A stretch of DNA of 64,000 nucleotides, from assembly GCA_018873245.2 (NCBI GenBank), contig JAEMBT020000002.1:1928001-1992000 (forward strand), read 5' to 3'. The position numbers were made by a program, and so were the translations under genes. The stretch comes from Archegozetes longisetosus. Taxonomy: Eukaryota > Arthropoda > Arachnida > Sarcoptiformes > Trhypochthoniidae. Each line of letters begins with the position of its first letter. Position 1 is the stretch's first letter. Positions 1 to 12,345 of this stretch are shown here, piece by piece. The notes beneath the pieces were generated by a model. It did not search any database and was not told the origin of the DNA. It worked only from the letters and a program-made list of their open reading frames with translations.

Positions 1-152
1 ATCTTACCGTATTTTCTGTAGAAAAGCTAAAAGGTGGATTAACACGAAACTATTCTAGTAGCATTAGAAAACTGGTATTTAATAATTTGATATTTGATAT
101 TTTGCCTGAACTCATACTAATAGTTTATAGGTAATAAAACATTACTGATAAG

Positions 153-408
153 TAGAGCAAGGAAAAAGAATTTTTTTATTCATAAATTAGGTGTGAGATC
201 AGAGCATTTCATTCCTTTTGCTACATACTTTCATAATAAACTGAAGCATAATTCATGGAGTGGTCCACATCAATCACTTATTAATCATATACTGAATATA
301 TTTATAGGCTTTAAAGGCATAGGTATAAAAAGAACAAATTTAAAGGGAAACTAATCTTCAGAATCTCGCACATAATTTATGAATAAAAGATATCTTTTCC
401 TTGCTCTA
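153..408. mobile_element. hAT-type miniature element, 256 bp
   Basis: The ends are inverted repeats, TAGAGCAAGGAAAA at the left and its complement at the right. An exact 8-bp duplication, CTGATAAG, flanks it at 145-152 and 409-416. An 8-bp target-site duplication is the hAT hallmark. The inverted repeat continues inward past the ATTCATAAATTA segment. No coding sequence lies inside, so it is a non-autonomous element. Confidence 0.8.
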
Positions 409-820
409 CTGATAAGCTATAAGTTTTTCTCAAAATCCAGTAAAATAGTTCACAAAATAGAAGCACGAGATTTTTTGAAGAGCACCTCTTGACAAAACTG
501 ATAGATATGATAAAGCCTTGCTACATTTTCTACTAATCAGTCATAGTTCAGTGTTCTATAAACAGTTCATGAATTTCATCTTAAATTAGTAAAATATTAC
601 TTGTTTTTGCTTGTCTCGGTTTTACATAATCAAAGTAATAAAGAAATTTATTTAAAAGTATCAAATTCGATATGGTAAACATTTTCTTCGGAGGACCAAA
701 GCATTAGAATCACACTAAGGTAATAATAAACTACATAAAAATGCAAATATTAGCTTATCTTCAGTTATAAGCTTAGATAAATAAATAGGCCAATGCTCTA
801 GCTATAAAGAAAGTAATGGG
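409..820. other. AT-rich intergenic, nothing recognised
   Basis: Between two hAT-type elements. No coding exon, RNA gene or repeat was recognised. Confidence 0.5.
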
Positions 821-2208
821 CAATAATGGCAGAGGCTCGAGCGGAAAGCGCTCGGTAGTGAGTGTGAGCGCCGAGCGCCTAAATTTAACTGAGCGCCAAT
901 TCATTTAACAAATTAAACTTAATACTTTATTTTAGCACATATAAGATGCATAAGTTTGCTATATATAGCGGTGTTTAGTTATTATTCTGATTAAAATAAT
1001 TCAGACACCTTTGCTGCACACATAATTAGATCACCAATTAAATTAACATCTAAATCTTCACTTCTCTCACGTCTTGCACTCAATTAAATATTAACAAAAA
1101 TTTTAATTTAAAATTTAAACACTGTTTTTGAATTACATTAAGTTTCAATTAATGATACACATAAGTTCCATCCACTCTATCTTGAGCTTACTCTTCGAGC
1201 TGAACTTATGTTTTAAACTCGGGCTAAATTTTAAAACCTTGAGCTTTAATAGCCATAAAATTGAAAATAAAGCAAAGAATTGAATAATTTTTTTCTTATA
1301 ATTAAGTTCAATACAAATGCTAAAACTAGAACATTAAAGAAGTGTTTAATTTTAAACATTATGATTTGATAATCAATTTTTTCCATTGACTCTATATACA
1401 TTAATGATCTAATTGTCCTTTCAGCAACCTATTTTTTCTTTTAATTATTAGAATGCATGCTTTTGAAAATATTTGTTCGTTCGGATCACTAGTTTCAAGA
1501 ATACATAAATATATCAAATTGAGTTAGAATAACATTTGTACACAAAAGAATTTTGCCTTAAACTGTTACATTGATATGGAGTTGGCAAAGAATAAAAATT
1601 TTATATTGAAACTGTATACCCAATCGTACTATTGTTTGAGCTATGTCAAGTTAAATCAGGTTACTATACATAAACATAAAAATGTAATATTGTAAGGTAA
1701 GTTCAATATTCATATTGAGTATCATATACAAAATTTTAACTCCCACTAGCGCAAAAAACTACTCGATGGATTTTGTTGAGCCCAGCAGACAAATTTTCCC
1801 TCATAATGTCTACTTTTAAAAAATATGCAATCAAATTGAGGGTCAAAGTTATCCCAGGAATCCATGGGGAGCGCGCAAACTTCTTTACTACTGACTTAAA
1901 TTAAAAGCTCTAAAGCTCAGAGACTTTGAGCTTGAGCCTGAGTTTGAATACACAAGCTCGAGCTTAGTTTAGCTCAGTGTACATCATTAGTTTTAATGCA
2001 AAGTGAATTTAAAGTATCATATGATTCAAATATAAAGTCTTATGTTACTGTTTCAAAATTATGAGTAATCTTAACATGAATAAACACTAATAAAACGAGC
2101 AGCCCTTATGACTTGACGCTCTGTAAATACTCGCTTTCAAAAAACGAGCATCCAGCATTTTTTGTCCGAGCGCCAAATTTCGCCCGAGCGCTAGCGTTGC
2201 CACCACTG
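821..2208. mobile_element. Non-autonomous hAT element, 1.39 kb
   Basis: The left end CAATAATGGCAGAGGCTCGA pairs with the right end; read inward, the right end is CAGTGGTGGCAACGCTAGCG. The flanks are GTAATGGG (813-820) and GTAATGGA (2209-2216), an 8-bp duplication with one mismatch. Both ends carry GC-rich GAGCG/CGCTC motifs that contrast with the AT-rich interior. No transposase reading frame was found, so it is a non-autonomous or decayed hAT. Confidence 0.75.
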
Positions 2209-2503
2209 GTAATGGAAATATGATAAAACAATGACAATGCAGTCAGATAAAGTACTACATGAATACTTTTATACTGTTAAAGACATAACATTTCATTAAG
2301 CATTTCAAGATTCAAACGTAATGTGTGCATAATTGAATTTTTTTACTCTTATTTTATATCTTATGTTTATAAACATGAATGAAATACTGGTTACCAAATA
2401 AAATCTGGTTCAAAACAAAATTAAATGAATAAACTATTTACTAATAATGATATTCGCCTACGTTATTAATGAAATTAACTTGACTTTAAATTAAGCTGTA
2501 AAA

Positions 2504-3815
2504 ATGAGCTGTGAATCAGATGAAAACAACCATCAAATAGAGATAACTGAGCTGAAATCGTCTAAACATGAACGAAGTGAGGAATTTACCAACGAAAAAT
2601 TTCGATCTGATGGATGGTCAAAAATCGTCTCTTATGCACTTCTACCGTTGTTTCTATTCATACCATTTTCAGAATTTGGTTTCGCGAGATTTAAAAGCAA
2701 TAAGATTTTGGGATATTCACAAATATTTTTCGCATTATTAGCTTCAGCGGGTCAAGTCATCTATATTTTCTATATGTTTCTCAAATTCATTGATTCATTA
2801 GAACAAGAGAGATTCAGATGGGTAGCCCTCAGAATGATTTTACTATCAATTTACATGTTGATATTCTTGATCAAAATCTGGTTCAGTAAAGAAGATTTCA
2901 AAGAATTAATACATAGTTACAAATACAACCCCTCTATTGGAACTCGGTGTCAATCGAACGCAAGCAGAAAAGTCAGATTTGCAGTTTTAGTTTTGACCAT
3001 ACTGTCTATCTACTACTGCAATTTCATCATCGCAACAGTTATTAAATACAAAAAACTTTCATTAACACACATTATCATAAGAATAGTTTCTTGGTTAAGC
3101 TTTTATACAATTTTCTTATCGACTAACGTTTTCTACATAACTATCTGTTGGATGATTTGCTCGCGTTTTCGACATTTGAATGATTCAATTCAGTATTTAA
3201 GAATGAGTGGCATTCAAAATACCCAAAACCTTCAAGAAATTATCGAGTGGTTCAGTACGAACGTCAGGCAAATGTGCAAATTCAACCAACTTTTCAGCCT
3301 TTTAATGTCTTATTTCTTTCTTGCTCACGTATACTGTTTGATAATAGAGTTGGAAGATTTGATATATGGATACAATAAAGATCCCGTTTCTTTACTTGTC
3401 TGCATTATAATTTTCAATTTATACAGAATTTGCGTTTTGGTATATATAGTAAAACAAACAGCGGATATAAGTCAAGAAGCTTCAAGAACTGCCTTATGTG
3501 TGAACGAATATTGTCTGTTAGGAGAAATATCAAACAGTGATTCGACATTTCAGAATAGAGTAAGTTCTCAAAGAATCCTTTAAACCTTAACTCAAATTAA
3601 AATGATTCTTTCCTTAGTATGATTCAATCATTCAATCTGGCTATTTATCCACACGAATTAATTTGAAACTTCTTGGCTTAATAGAAGTTAAAAATAGTTT
3701 TATAGTTTGGATATTCGGATTTACTTATACTTTCTTTCTTATATTCCATGGATTGAACCCTTTTGAATTCAACCATAAAAGTGTTTCTAAAAATTATTCA
3801 ACTCTTAAATCTTAG
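2504..3815 (+). CDS. Gustatory-receptor-like seven-TM protein, two exons
   Basis: Exon 1 is 2504-3559 (352 codons) and ends at a consensus donor GTAAGT. After a 58-nt intron ending TCCTTAG, exon 2 is 3618-3815 in phase 0. The product is about 417 aa, the usual arthropod gustatory receptor length. A polar N-terminus (about 45 aa) precedes about seven hydrophobic segments, the last in exon 2. The final helix follows the family pattern: a Gly-Leu-x-Glu-Val turn, a hydrophobic run, then FTYTFFLIF, which recalls the conserved C-terminal TY motif. By family, it would be a plasma-membrane ligand-gated cation channel subunit for chemosensation. The ligand is unknown. A poly(A) signal AATAAA lies at 3828-3833. 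No lesion was seen. The assignment rests on topology, length and C-terminal motif; another invertebrate 7TM chemoreceptor family is possible. Confidence 0.75.
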
Positions 3816-3894
3816 GAATGAGTCCAAAATAAAAATTGACAGTCAAATGAACTAAAAGTGCCAATGATGACTTGTATTTTATTTTTTTATCTTC

Positions 3895-4069
3895 ACGGTG
3901 ACCAGATCTCAATTTCAGTTTCCGAATTCTTTCCAGGACATCCAAAAACCAAAGGCAGTACCATAGAATGTTCTATATTTTAGGACTTTTCAAGCTTTTT
4001 AAAAAGTGAATGGAAACCAACACTATATCTTTGAAAAATTATTCTACTCTGGAACACCTGGTCACCTTT
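3895..4069. mobile_element. Possible hAT fragment with GGTGACCAG ends
   Basis: ACGGTGACCAG at the left and CTGGTCACCTTT at the right are inverted. The left end also has a downstream AGGACATCC motif that resembles the ends of the TAGGGTGA-type hAT elements at 25609 and 34688. No target-site duplication was found, so this is tentative. Confidence 0.35.
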
Positions 4070-4447
4070 GGTCGCCGATTTCATGTCCCTTGCATAAACT
4101 TAGGAAAACCATTAATAATCTTCATAAATGATTTGTTTTAGTGATTTTGGGTATGACATAAGTTTTTTGTCAATTCAAATTGTGATATTCAAACATTAAT
4201 AAAAGTTGAAGCCTTATCATAACTGGTTGTTCGGTGCAAACCCATGTTCACTTGTATAGTACAGTCAAATTTCAGAAAAGCGTTAAATTGATCGTTTACT
4301 AGTATCATATTAGATATGAGTTCATTTTCAACTGTCTAGTGCCAGGAGTTAATGAAAATAATTTACAAAAATCTTTTATCCCTACGAAGATACTAAAACC
4401 AAATCTTTAGTTCATTTGTACTTTGGTCTATCACTTAGAGCATTGTA

Positions 4448-4818
4448 CACTCGGTTCCAATAATATATGTAAGCATCTCATCCCATGATGATGCGTGAGG
4501 AGTAAAGTTTGTAGGGCTGGATTAGTAATTATTTCTTTTATATGCGGACTAATAGTTTTAATGCACATTTACTAACCAAATAGAGTTGAAAAATATAAAC
4601 TTTCAATTTGACTAAAAGTTTGATTGCTTATAATTAAGTTTTTTGTATGTAACAAAGTTTTGAAGTAAAAACTTTGAAATATATATTTGCAATGACTAAT
4701 TAATAAAACTCAATGATATTAATATTTCAATATTTTATTATATATGTTACCCTTAGTTTGCTCCCAAAGTTATCACTGATTAATCCGAGATCATCACACA
4801 TATTATTGGAACCGAGTG
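4448..4818. mobile_element. Tc1/mariner-type MITE, 371 bp
   Basis: Terminal inverted repeats begin CACTCGGTTCCAATAATAT and are flanked on both sides by TA, the Tc1/mariner target. No coding sequence is present. Confidence 0.7.
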
Positions 4819-4991
4819 TACTACAAAAAGAGATTGAAGTATTTTTTAAGATAAAGTTTTGATGATGAAACTTATTCTTGAAATAATTGTTTGATAAGAA
4901 ACTATATTTGACAGATATGATGATTATCTCCTTTTTAGCTTTTTTACTAAGAGATTAAATTAAAGCTTTTTTGAATTTATCTGCACATATC

Positions 4992-5118
4992 GAGTCATAT
5001 TCTGAGTTCTGTCTTAAGCTCGATCTCGATTCAAGTTAGACTTGAAATACAAATTTTGATAGCACCAGGTCTAACTTGAGTCGAGATCGAGCCTAAGACA
5101 GAACTCAGAATATGGCTC
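4992..5118. repeat. Long near-perfect hairpin (about 53-bp stem)
   Basis: The left arm (GAGTCATATTCTGAGTTCTG and onward) pairs with the right arm ending CAGAACTCAGAATATGGCTC, leaving about 20 nt of loop. It is either a small foldback element or a source of structured RNA. No target-site duplication is obvious. Confidence 0.7.
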
Positions 5119-5694
5119 ATCGGCATCGACGCAGTAAATCACTTTTTCCGCGTGTCCATCATTCTATAACTAAAATTCTTTTGATTGTACTGGCTAAAGA
5201 GTGGTGCTTACGACGACCATTGACTCAAGCTAAGCTATTTCAGCTACAGAAAAGTGACCGATCACTATTTCGATAATAAAAAACAAGTTAATTGAACAAT
5301 CAACTAGAATTTTGATAATATGAAAATCTCAGGCGTTTTCAATGATTAGAAGGCTCAAAAGGTGAATTTAACTATGCATAACGCATCATTTGCAAATAAA
5401 TTTGTGGACAATAGGATGCATAAGAATCATATTTACAAGTTTTTTGTTTAATTTTAGAACAATTTCAGGACTAATGTTACATTTTGTATGTGTTCTCAAT
5501 AGTTTTCTCGTTGAATTGAAAGATAGGACTTCAATATTGTTAAATTTTGATTTCAAAGAGAACTAAATTGAGCAACAATTTCTGAACTTTTTGTCAAATT
5601 TCCCAAAAGATTTAGTCACATTAGTTTCAAAGTTAATTGAGAACAATGCCAGAAAGTGCTTTTAACTTTATTTGGTCGAAGTTCACAGGCAGAA

Positions 5695-5835
5695 CTATAT
5701 GGAATTTCTCTGACGATATGTAGATATGGTTCGGCACATCTCTTCATCACGACACATTTTGTTCGCCTTTGTTGCACGTCTTTCTTCTTGTGTCGGAATC
5801 AATGCAATTGAATAGTACGCCACAATCTCACACAT
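5695..5835 (-). CDS. Possible short Cys-containing reading frame
   Basis: An open frame of 46 codons on the minus strand lies in a locally less AT-rich patch and encodes three cysteines and many charged residues. It has no signal peptide of its own. It could be an exon of a small peptide gene related in kind to the secreted peptide at 6061-6370, or it could be chance. No splice partner was identified. Confidence 0.2.
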   Translation of the reverse strand: MCEIVAYYSIALIPTQEERRATKANKMCRDEEMCRTISTYRQRNSI

Positions 5836-6060
5836 TTCTAGACTTTTTCGTATATATAATTTCAATGCTAGATTTAGCAGTTATTTTATAATGAATTCAT
5901 TTTATTGAAATCAATCTTCAATAAAGAATTACAAGTTAATAACAAAAAAGTAAAAATTTGCAGTCTAGATTAATTATACCAGCATCAACTTTAATAGAAA
6001 GAGACTACGTTTTATAATTAAATGTGCTTGATCCGAGTACAATGAGAAGCCTTTCTGTCG

Positions 6061-6370
6061 TTACCAGTGACAAACACATCGACCATTGATCAAATCACAG
6101 TAAGGGTAGTAAGCAGTACAGCAATAGCCGGTACAGAGTCCAGTGCAGTAAACCACACATCTTTTTTCTGTCGAGTTCGCTAGACGTGACAAAATATTTG
6201 TTAAATAAAATTTACTAAAAATAGAAATACTACTAAATAAAAAATTAATGCACACCATGAGCCACCATATCTTCTCTAGAAAACGGCAGTTTGGTTTTTG
6301 TCATTGAAGCATTGATTGAATCCAAACCAACCATAAGACAAATGAGAGCGAAGGAGACCAGTAATTTCAT
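6061..6370 (-). CDS. Small secreted cysteine-rich peptide, two exons
   Basis: Exon 1 (6256-6370) starts with ATG and encodes a signal peptide of about 21 residues (MKLL, a hydrophobic core, then SINA) and a short linker. A 76-nt intron (donor GTGTGC, acceptor ending GTCTAG) leads in phase 1 to exon 2 (6061-6179). The product is 77 aa; the mature part holds eight cysteines spaced C-x3-C-x3-C-x3-CC-x6-C-x6-C-x-C. That compact pattern suggests a disulfide-stabilised extracellular peptide. By analogy it could be antimicrobial, salivary or venom-like, but no known family is recognised. The start is supported by a TATA box 63 bp upstream. A continuous frame that reads through the intron would lack the signal peptide. 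Confidence 0.7.
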
Positions 6371-6432
6371 TTTAATAAGCATCAATACGAGTCACTTCTG
6401 TAACAATACAAGATTCATATGAAAGAATCACA

Positions 6433-6440
6433 CTTTTATA
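6433..6440 (-). promoter_or_regulatory. TATA box of the cysteine-rich peptide gene
   Basis: TATAAAAG on the minus strand, 63 bp upstream of the start codon. This spacing matches the serpin and terpene synthase genes in this window. Confidence 0.6.
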
Positions 6441-6832
6441 CTTTTTATACTTCCTTATTGTGGCCAAGCAGAATCAAAATCTAATTGCCAATAGTAGTGA
6501 TGCAATCAGTAATAAAATGATTTGTCTGGAAAATTAAAATGTTATCTCTTGTAAACAAAAATTTATTATTTGAGCAATGATGTGCAATTTTAAGAAAATT
6601 ATATAATTTGAATAGAATTTGATTTTTCTATTATTAGTCTAAAGTTTATTTATAAGCTTTATTCTAACAGTGTATTTAATTTAGAAACGTTTCCTAAAAC
6701 CATAGCAACGAGCTCTGTATCAGATGCTATCCGTAACTATCGCGGATAATTAAGTCTTAGGGTGTACATTAATTCGAAATCATTTCTCGATTTGCGACAG
6801 TGTCAATGACTCTATGCCAAGTTACAGTATTT

Positions 6833-7447
6833 CCTCTTTAGTATTTACTTCGATAGTATTTACTCTCATTATAACTTAGCGACACTCCCAGTCAATGCAG
6901 AAGTTCCATTGAAATAATGTAAATAAATGTCTTTTTAACATTTATCTTGATATATTTCATACTCGTTATCATTTGCCCAACTACTCAGTCACTACAATAT
7001 AAAAGCACACCTCACTATTACTTACTTACATTAATTTTGAATAAAAATGAACAAACTATTCTAAAAATTCGACGAGATTGAATTTTAAAAAGCTACCAAT
7101 AAGTTTTAAATTGCTAAATATGATACAACAAATGCACGTATATTTTCTCTGGTAAATCAGTTTCTGACACTGCTTTTAAGGCATTGAACACATCGAAAGA
7201 CGAAATATACGTGACTAAAAGCAAAAACCTCAAACAAAAGTCAATACTCAAATACTTTCAACGGATTAATAATTTTAAAAAAATTTGTTATCAACTTATT
7301 TCTGTTAAACAATCGTTATACTTTATAGTAAACTTAAATCTCAACAAAAAAACTTGAATTTTGAGATATTTATAGGCGTCTCGGTAGTACATAACCTCGT
7401 TATTATTCAGTAAATTTTGCAGACCCTTCAAGTAAATACTAAAGAGG
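6833..7447. repeat. 615-bp segment bounded by 18-bp inverted repeats
   Basis: CCTCTTTAGTATTTACTT at 6833-6850 and its exact complement at 7430-7447 bound a non-coding AT-rich segment directly next to the Tc1/mariner element. The outer flanks show no convincing target-site duplication. It may be a MITE whose right end was disturbed by the neighbouring insertion. Confidence 0.45.
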
Positions 7448-7452
7448 TAATA

Positions 7453-8663
7453 CAGGATGGATAGTAATTAATAGGAATCACTCAAAATGGAAATAAGTTT
7501 ATTATTCTTAAGTTGAAATTGCAATTAATATAATATTAGTTATTAAAATTGTTAATAACTTATTCTTTAATTAAATTTTTTGAAAGTGGTCTGTAGTTAG
7601 CGGCTAATTAAACTTTTCTTTTGATGCCCCGAAAATTTTTTTGATGAGATTTTGAGGAATTGATTTAATTCTTTCAATTAATATATCTAAAGATTCAGTT
7701 TTCTAATTATCCTTATATACTAACTGCTTTAAATAATCTTAAAGTTTAAATAATGAGACGATGCCAGATCAAGCCATAACACAGTCATGGCTTATAAGGT
7801 ATTCGTCCAAAAATAGAAGCAATTTATCTTCGATACAGTGAGTAATATACTGTATCTCTCACAGTCAATACCACCACCCGACGGAACAAAATATGACTCC
7901 GAAAGGCCAAATTGACTGCCCGCTAACCAAACCATAGTCTTTTAAGGGTATTTTTCCACTGAGCGGAATTTGATGTCATCAAGAGTGCCTTCTTTATCTT
8001 GAGTGTAACAAAAAGAATTGCAATTGCATTATGAACCATCTACGGTAAAGTAGCTTTCAATCTCAATAACGACTTTTCGGTTGATGGAAACTTTTCCGCT
8101 TAAACTTCGACATCTGATCCTTTGCTATTTTAATTTTTCTTTCGATGCCTTATCAACTTTATTAAGTTTATAACACCTATAATTTTGTTCTTTAAGGATG
8201 TTCTCAACACTTTTTGGGTTTAATTTCTATTCTTTGAACATCCGTCGTTTACTTCGATTGAATCTATCGGCAACTTTTTTCTTAAGTTCTTTAATCATTT
8301 TCTTAGCATTTTCACTCTTCTTTCTTTCCTGGCCTTTAACTCTTTCATTTAGTTTGCCATTATCCACACGTTGACAGATTCAATATACGGTTGATATACC
8401 GATACTATAAAGCTTAAAATGGCCAACGGCGAACTTTTTTCCCTTCGCTCTATGCTCACTATAAAGGTGTGCAATAACTTTGCGGAGCACGTCAACATTA
8501 AGAGCCTCCATTTTCAAAATTGATTAACTTTTAGACACACATCACCTTAAAGAGAATTAAAACACCTTTACATTGATATCAAACACGTTCGTGTTTTGCA
8601 GTTTTTTCTTTGAAATTTTAAGAATGAAAACTCATTTCCATTATTTCTATCCACCCGTTATTG
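7453..8663 (-). pseudogene. Degenerate Tc1/mariner element with dead transposase
   Basis: TA dinucleotides flank ends sharing a GGATGGATAG / GGGTGGATAG inverted motif. A decayed minus-strand frame begins near 8511. It shows a basic helix-turn-helix-like N-terminal region, a lysine-rich linker and, after several stops, ESYFTVDGS, which fits the first catalytic Asp region of DD-E transposases. It continues with KTMVWLA, a typical downstream block. Stops and frame changes throughout mean no active enzyme. Only fragments can be read, so the exact Tc1/mariner family is uncertain. Confidence 0.65.
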
Positions 8664-8665
8664 TA

Positions 8666-11600
8666 TAATTTTTAATCACTGATAACTATATTATTCGTCA
8701 ATAAAAGTATTGAAAATCATTTAAAATTTTAAATTATGAGTGTTGAAGACAAATTCATTAAGCCTCAGATGATAGAATCTGAGAACAGTTAATTTTCTGT
8801 AACTGTTTCAACCAAGATATTAATATATAATTACAAATAACACCTCACGAATAAAATTCTGGGTTGAGTTTACCAATTTATAAAATCTGAGATACCTCAT
8901 TGAAATTTTAGTCTTGTTAAATGGAATAGCATTATATCTGAATGTAATTTGACTTAATCTGCAACCAAAGGGGTCCATCTTCTATTGCTTTACTTAAGTT
9001 GGTTCAGACCCTATTGCAAATCATTTGGACAATATTCCAGTCAACTTTTTAAAGACAAGGTTGAATGCGATTAATATTTTACTAGCTGATTGGTATCATT
9101 GTTCCCAATGATTAGAGTATTGATCTTTAATACATATTAAACACATTGTTGGATTTTTTGCACATTTTCGCTGAGACTTTGTCTTAATTGTTAAACTTTT
9201 CCTTTCACTGACTTTTCTCTCTTTTCTGTTACTATTTTCGCAGGTCTAACACTTGCAACTTTTATTTATATGGTACCTCGATTCAAACGCTACTGTAGAA
9301 TAAAATATACTGTACTTTTGGCTATTTTTCATTAACAAAGTAACCGACAACAAACTATTTGGTTTTGTCTGAATTCAAACTATAATTCAGATTATATAAT
9401 TGCACAAGGCTAAAACAAAGTGCTTCTTGTTTGAAAGGTAAGTGTTATGTTGACAGTAACTGTTCTTAATAATCATATAGATCACTCCTTAATCTCTTTT
9501 TAATTAATATATTATCTGTGAGTTCCGTTGAAAGAAATTAAAGTTTTTAATAAGGTCGCACTCAGTCCAGAATTTCGTTTGTGAGGCATTAGCATCAACT
9601 CGAGTCATATGAATTGAATTAATATGACCTGTCGGCTTACGTTAGGCGGTTTCGGTTACCGAAAAATGTACACTTCGAGAACTAAAAATTTGGCTTCCAT
9701 CCATTAGGTCCGACATTTCGCCTAACTCGACAATAACACATTTAATTTTAAGTTGTAAGAACTGTTTTGATATTCGCAACATCTTGTTTTGAGCCAAGAA
9801 AAGCGCCAATTTCTTAAAATATATTATTTTGTTGAATACCAGTATTATTAATAGTTTTGATTAATTTAATTAAATCGGTCCCTGAACTTAATCTTGTTTA
9901 TTATATGTTAATACTCCTTTACGTATTTTTGACAGACATTTACTTTTTATTGTTGAAAATCTGATTGTGTCTGAAAATGGTGTCATTAAGATTTGAATAA
10001 AAAAATAAGTAAATGGTAACTACTGAAGTAAAATGTCCTTTTTTATAGAGTTAAAGGTACCGAGAGTTGCCTTTCAAAACATGAATAATGAGCAAAAATT
10101 TTGGCTGAATCATTCTGTATAAACATATATAGTATGACTCTGTTATTGGTTACTCGTTGGCGAGTTTAAAATTTGTTACTAATCAATGGATTTGCTAATA
10201 TTCGGTCATGGCTTGTATAAAGGATAACTAGATCTCACTCTTTTTGTTCTAGAATTAATTTTGGAATTTTCAAAATTTTAAAGAGGGAATTTAACAGTCT
10301 ATTTTTTGTATGATTGTTATATTCATGGATTGTTTCGCCTATCCAGTAGGTTATGCAAAAGTTTTAACATAATTCTGACAGTCATTAATTCATAAACGTA
10401 TCCATATTAAATCTCGTGCATATGTATCAAATTCAATATAACTCATTGGTCATCAAAGTACGTATAGCTTTATTAACAAAAGTATAAATTAAAATAGTGA
10501 ATAATTTTAAGCAAAAATGTGCCGCAGTAATTGAATTGCTAGAATTAGATAAAAATCTAAATCGAATATTTGAGCACTTGAAAAACAATTGCACAAAGAG
10601 AGAATTTGTTTATTATACTGTTAAGTGATAATATGAGACCAAATCAATTAACGATCGTCGCCGAAGTGGTCGGCCGCATACCGCTAGTACACCGAGGTTG
10701 CAATGAAAGACGTGCGATCATCGATTGTTAATTGGCAACAGCGTCTTCTCTCTTGCATTCGAGCTAAAGGCAGTTACTTTGTTGATTGAACATCAAAATA
10801 ATATCTGTAGACAATACTCTACAATATACTCAAGTTTCACGAATGTAACGTTAATTATTTGAAAATATAATCACTAAATCGCGTTCAAGGACTTTTGCAT
10901 AATCTATGAAAGAAGTCTGGTCACCCTGCTTTTATGAATATCAAGAACTCTAGATATATTTAAAGCATTTAACATTTTAAAGTATTTTCAAACCTTTAGA
11001 ATAAATAAGATATAAAATTGTTTTAATTATAGTCCTTTATTACCAATAAACTTGGACTGCATCTATGCTTTGATTGAAAATTTTTGTCCATATCCGAACT
11101 ATATAGAACCAATGTAGAGTCTCGTAGAACTAGAAAATGGATTGAAAGTAAGCTTCTAAGAAGCAGGATTTCAAGTATCAGAGTTACCAGCTATGGGGTC
11201 AGATTGTATTTCGCATCCATATTGGTATATTTGGCATATTACCAAATTTATAAATCTTATTCTAAGCTACTTAACTCAGCTCTGTATCGATAAACGTAAT
11301 TTTAATCGCAAAATTTTTATTTATATCCCATGTAATTAGTATTTCTAATCTTGACAATTAAAAATAAATGATTTAATAATTCATTTTTAATACCTATTCA
11401 TTTAATTCTACTATTAGATTGTCACAACAAATATTTTTGACAATTGAACAGTCGCGTGAAATGGAGCCTAAAATTTATTTAAATGATCCAAAAGAAATTA
11501 AAATAAGAACCATAAATTATATGATCATCGATATAGTGAGTACAACAATAGTTATATTAACAAAAATTGTTTTCACAAGATATTAAATCTTTTATTATTT

Positions 11601-11690
11601 AAAGGATTTTAAAAACGTTTGAGATAATAGGAAAAAAGCATAAATAGAACGAAAATATGAATAGTAATTAATTTGACAATTTTTTCATAT
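8666..11690. other. Gene-poor AT-rich stretch
   Basis: No supported gene. Only a short GC-rich inverted repeat at 10644-10735 stands out. Confidence 0.5.
10644..10735. repeat. GC-elevated imperfect inverted repeat
   Basis: TCAATTAACGATCGTCGCC at the left pairs imperfectly with GTGCGATCATCGATTGTTAA at the right. The interior contains CGGCCGCATACCGC, unusually GC-rich for this window. It could be a structured RNA or a remnant element. No tRNA or snRNA fold was recognised. Confidence 0.35.
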
Positions 11691-12345
11691 ATTTTTACAT
11701 TTCATTCATCTTTTATGCTGTAATTAGAATAATAGAAATTTTTGGTTTCTTATTCTCTCGAGAAAACGATCAATTTTGTACTGGTATGACGGTCATTATC
11801 TCTCAATAAAGTTTGTTTATCCAGATTTTAATAGAGTGCTCAAAGTTTCAAACTTTTCTCCTAATTTTTTCTTATAATAATCTCTATTGAATGTTAAATC
11901 TAATTACTACTTCATTAGGGATTTAATATAATGAATAGCAATTAAACGGAAAGAGTGAGATTCTTATTGAGAAATTAAGATTAAATTAACTAATTTTTCT
12001 CAGAATTAGTTAAACTTAATTTTAGATTCACGTATGAAATATTTTGTCAAAATTATTTCACGACTCAATAAACCTCAGCAGTGCAAATAATTGAATCATA
12101 TTTAGCTATTTAACTTTAATATCGGTTGAAATAGTCTCATATTAACAATTACGCAAATATTTAAACTATAAGTAGTTAAACATCCAAAACTAATTATATA
12201 AGAAAACAATCCCAAAAGTTAAGAAGATTCTGACTATAATGAATAAAATGTTTCTTATTCGAACTATAAATTGATTCGAAGCAATTGGACTCGATAAAGC
12301 TCTCATAATGAACTTCTCAGTACACTAGGACTAAATAAGGAGCAA

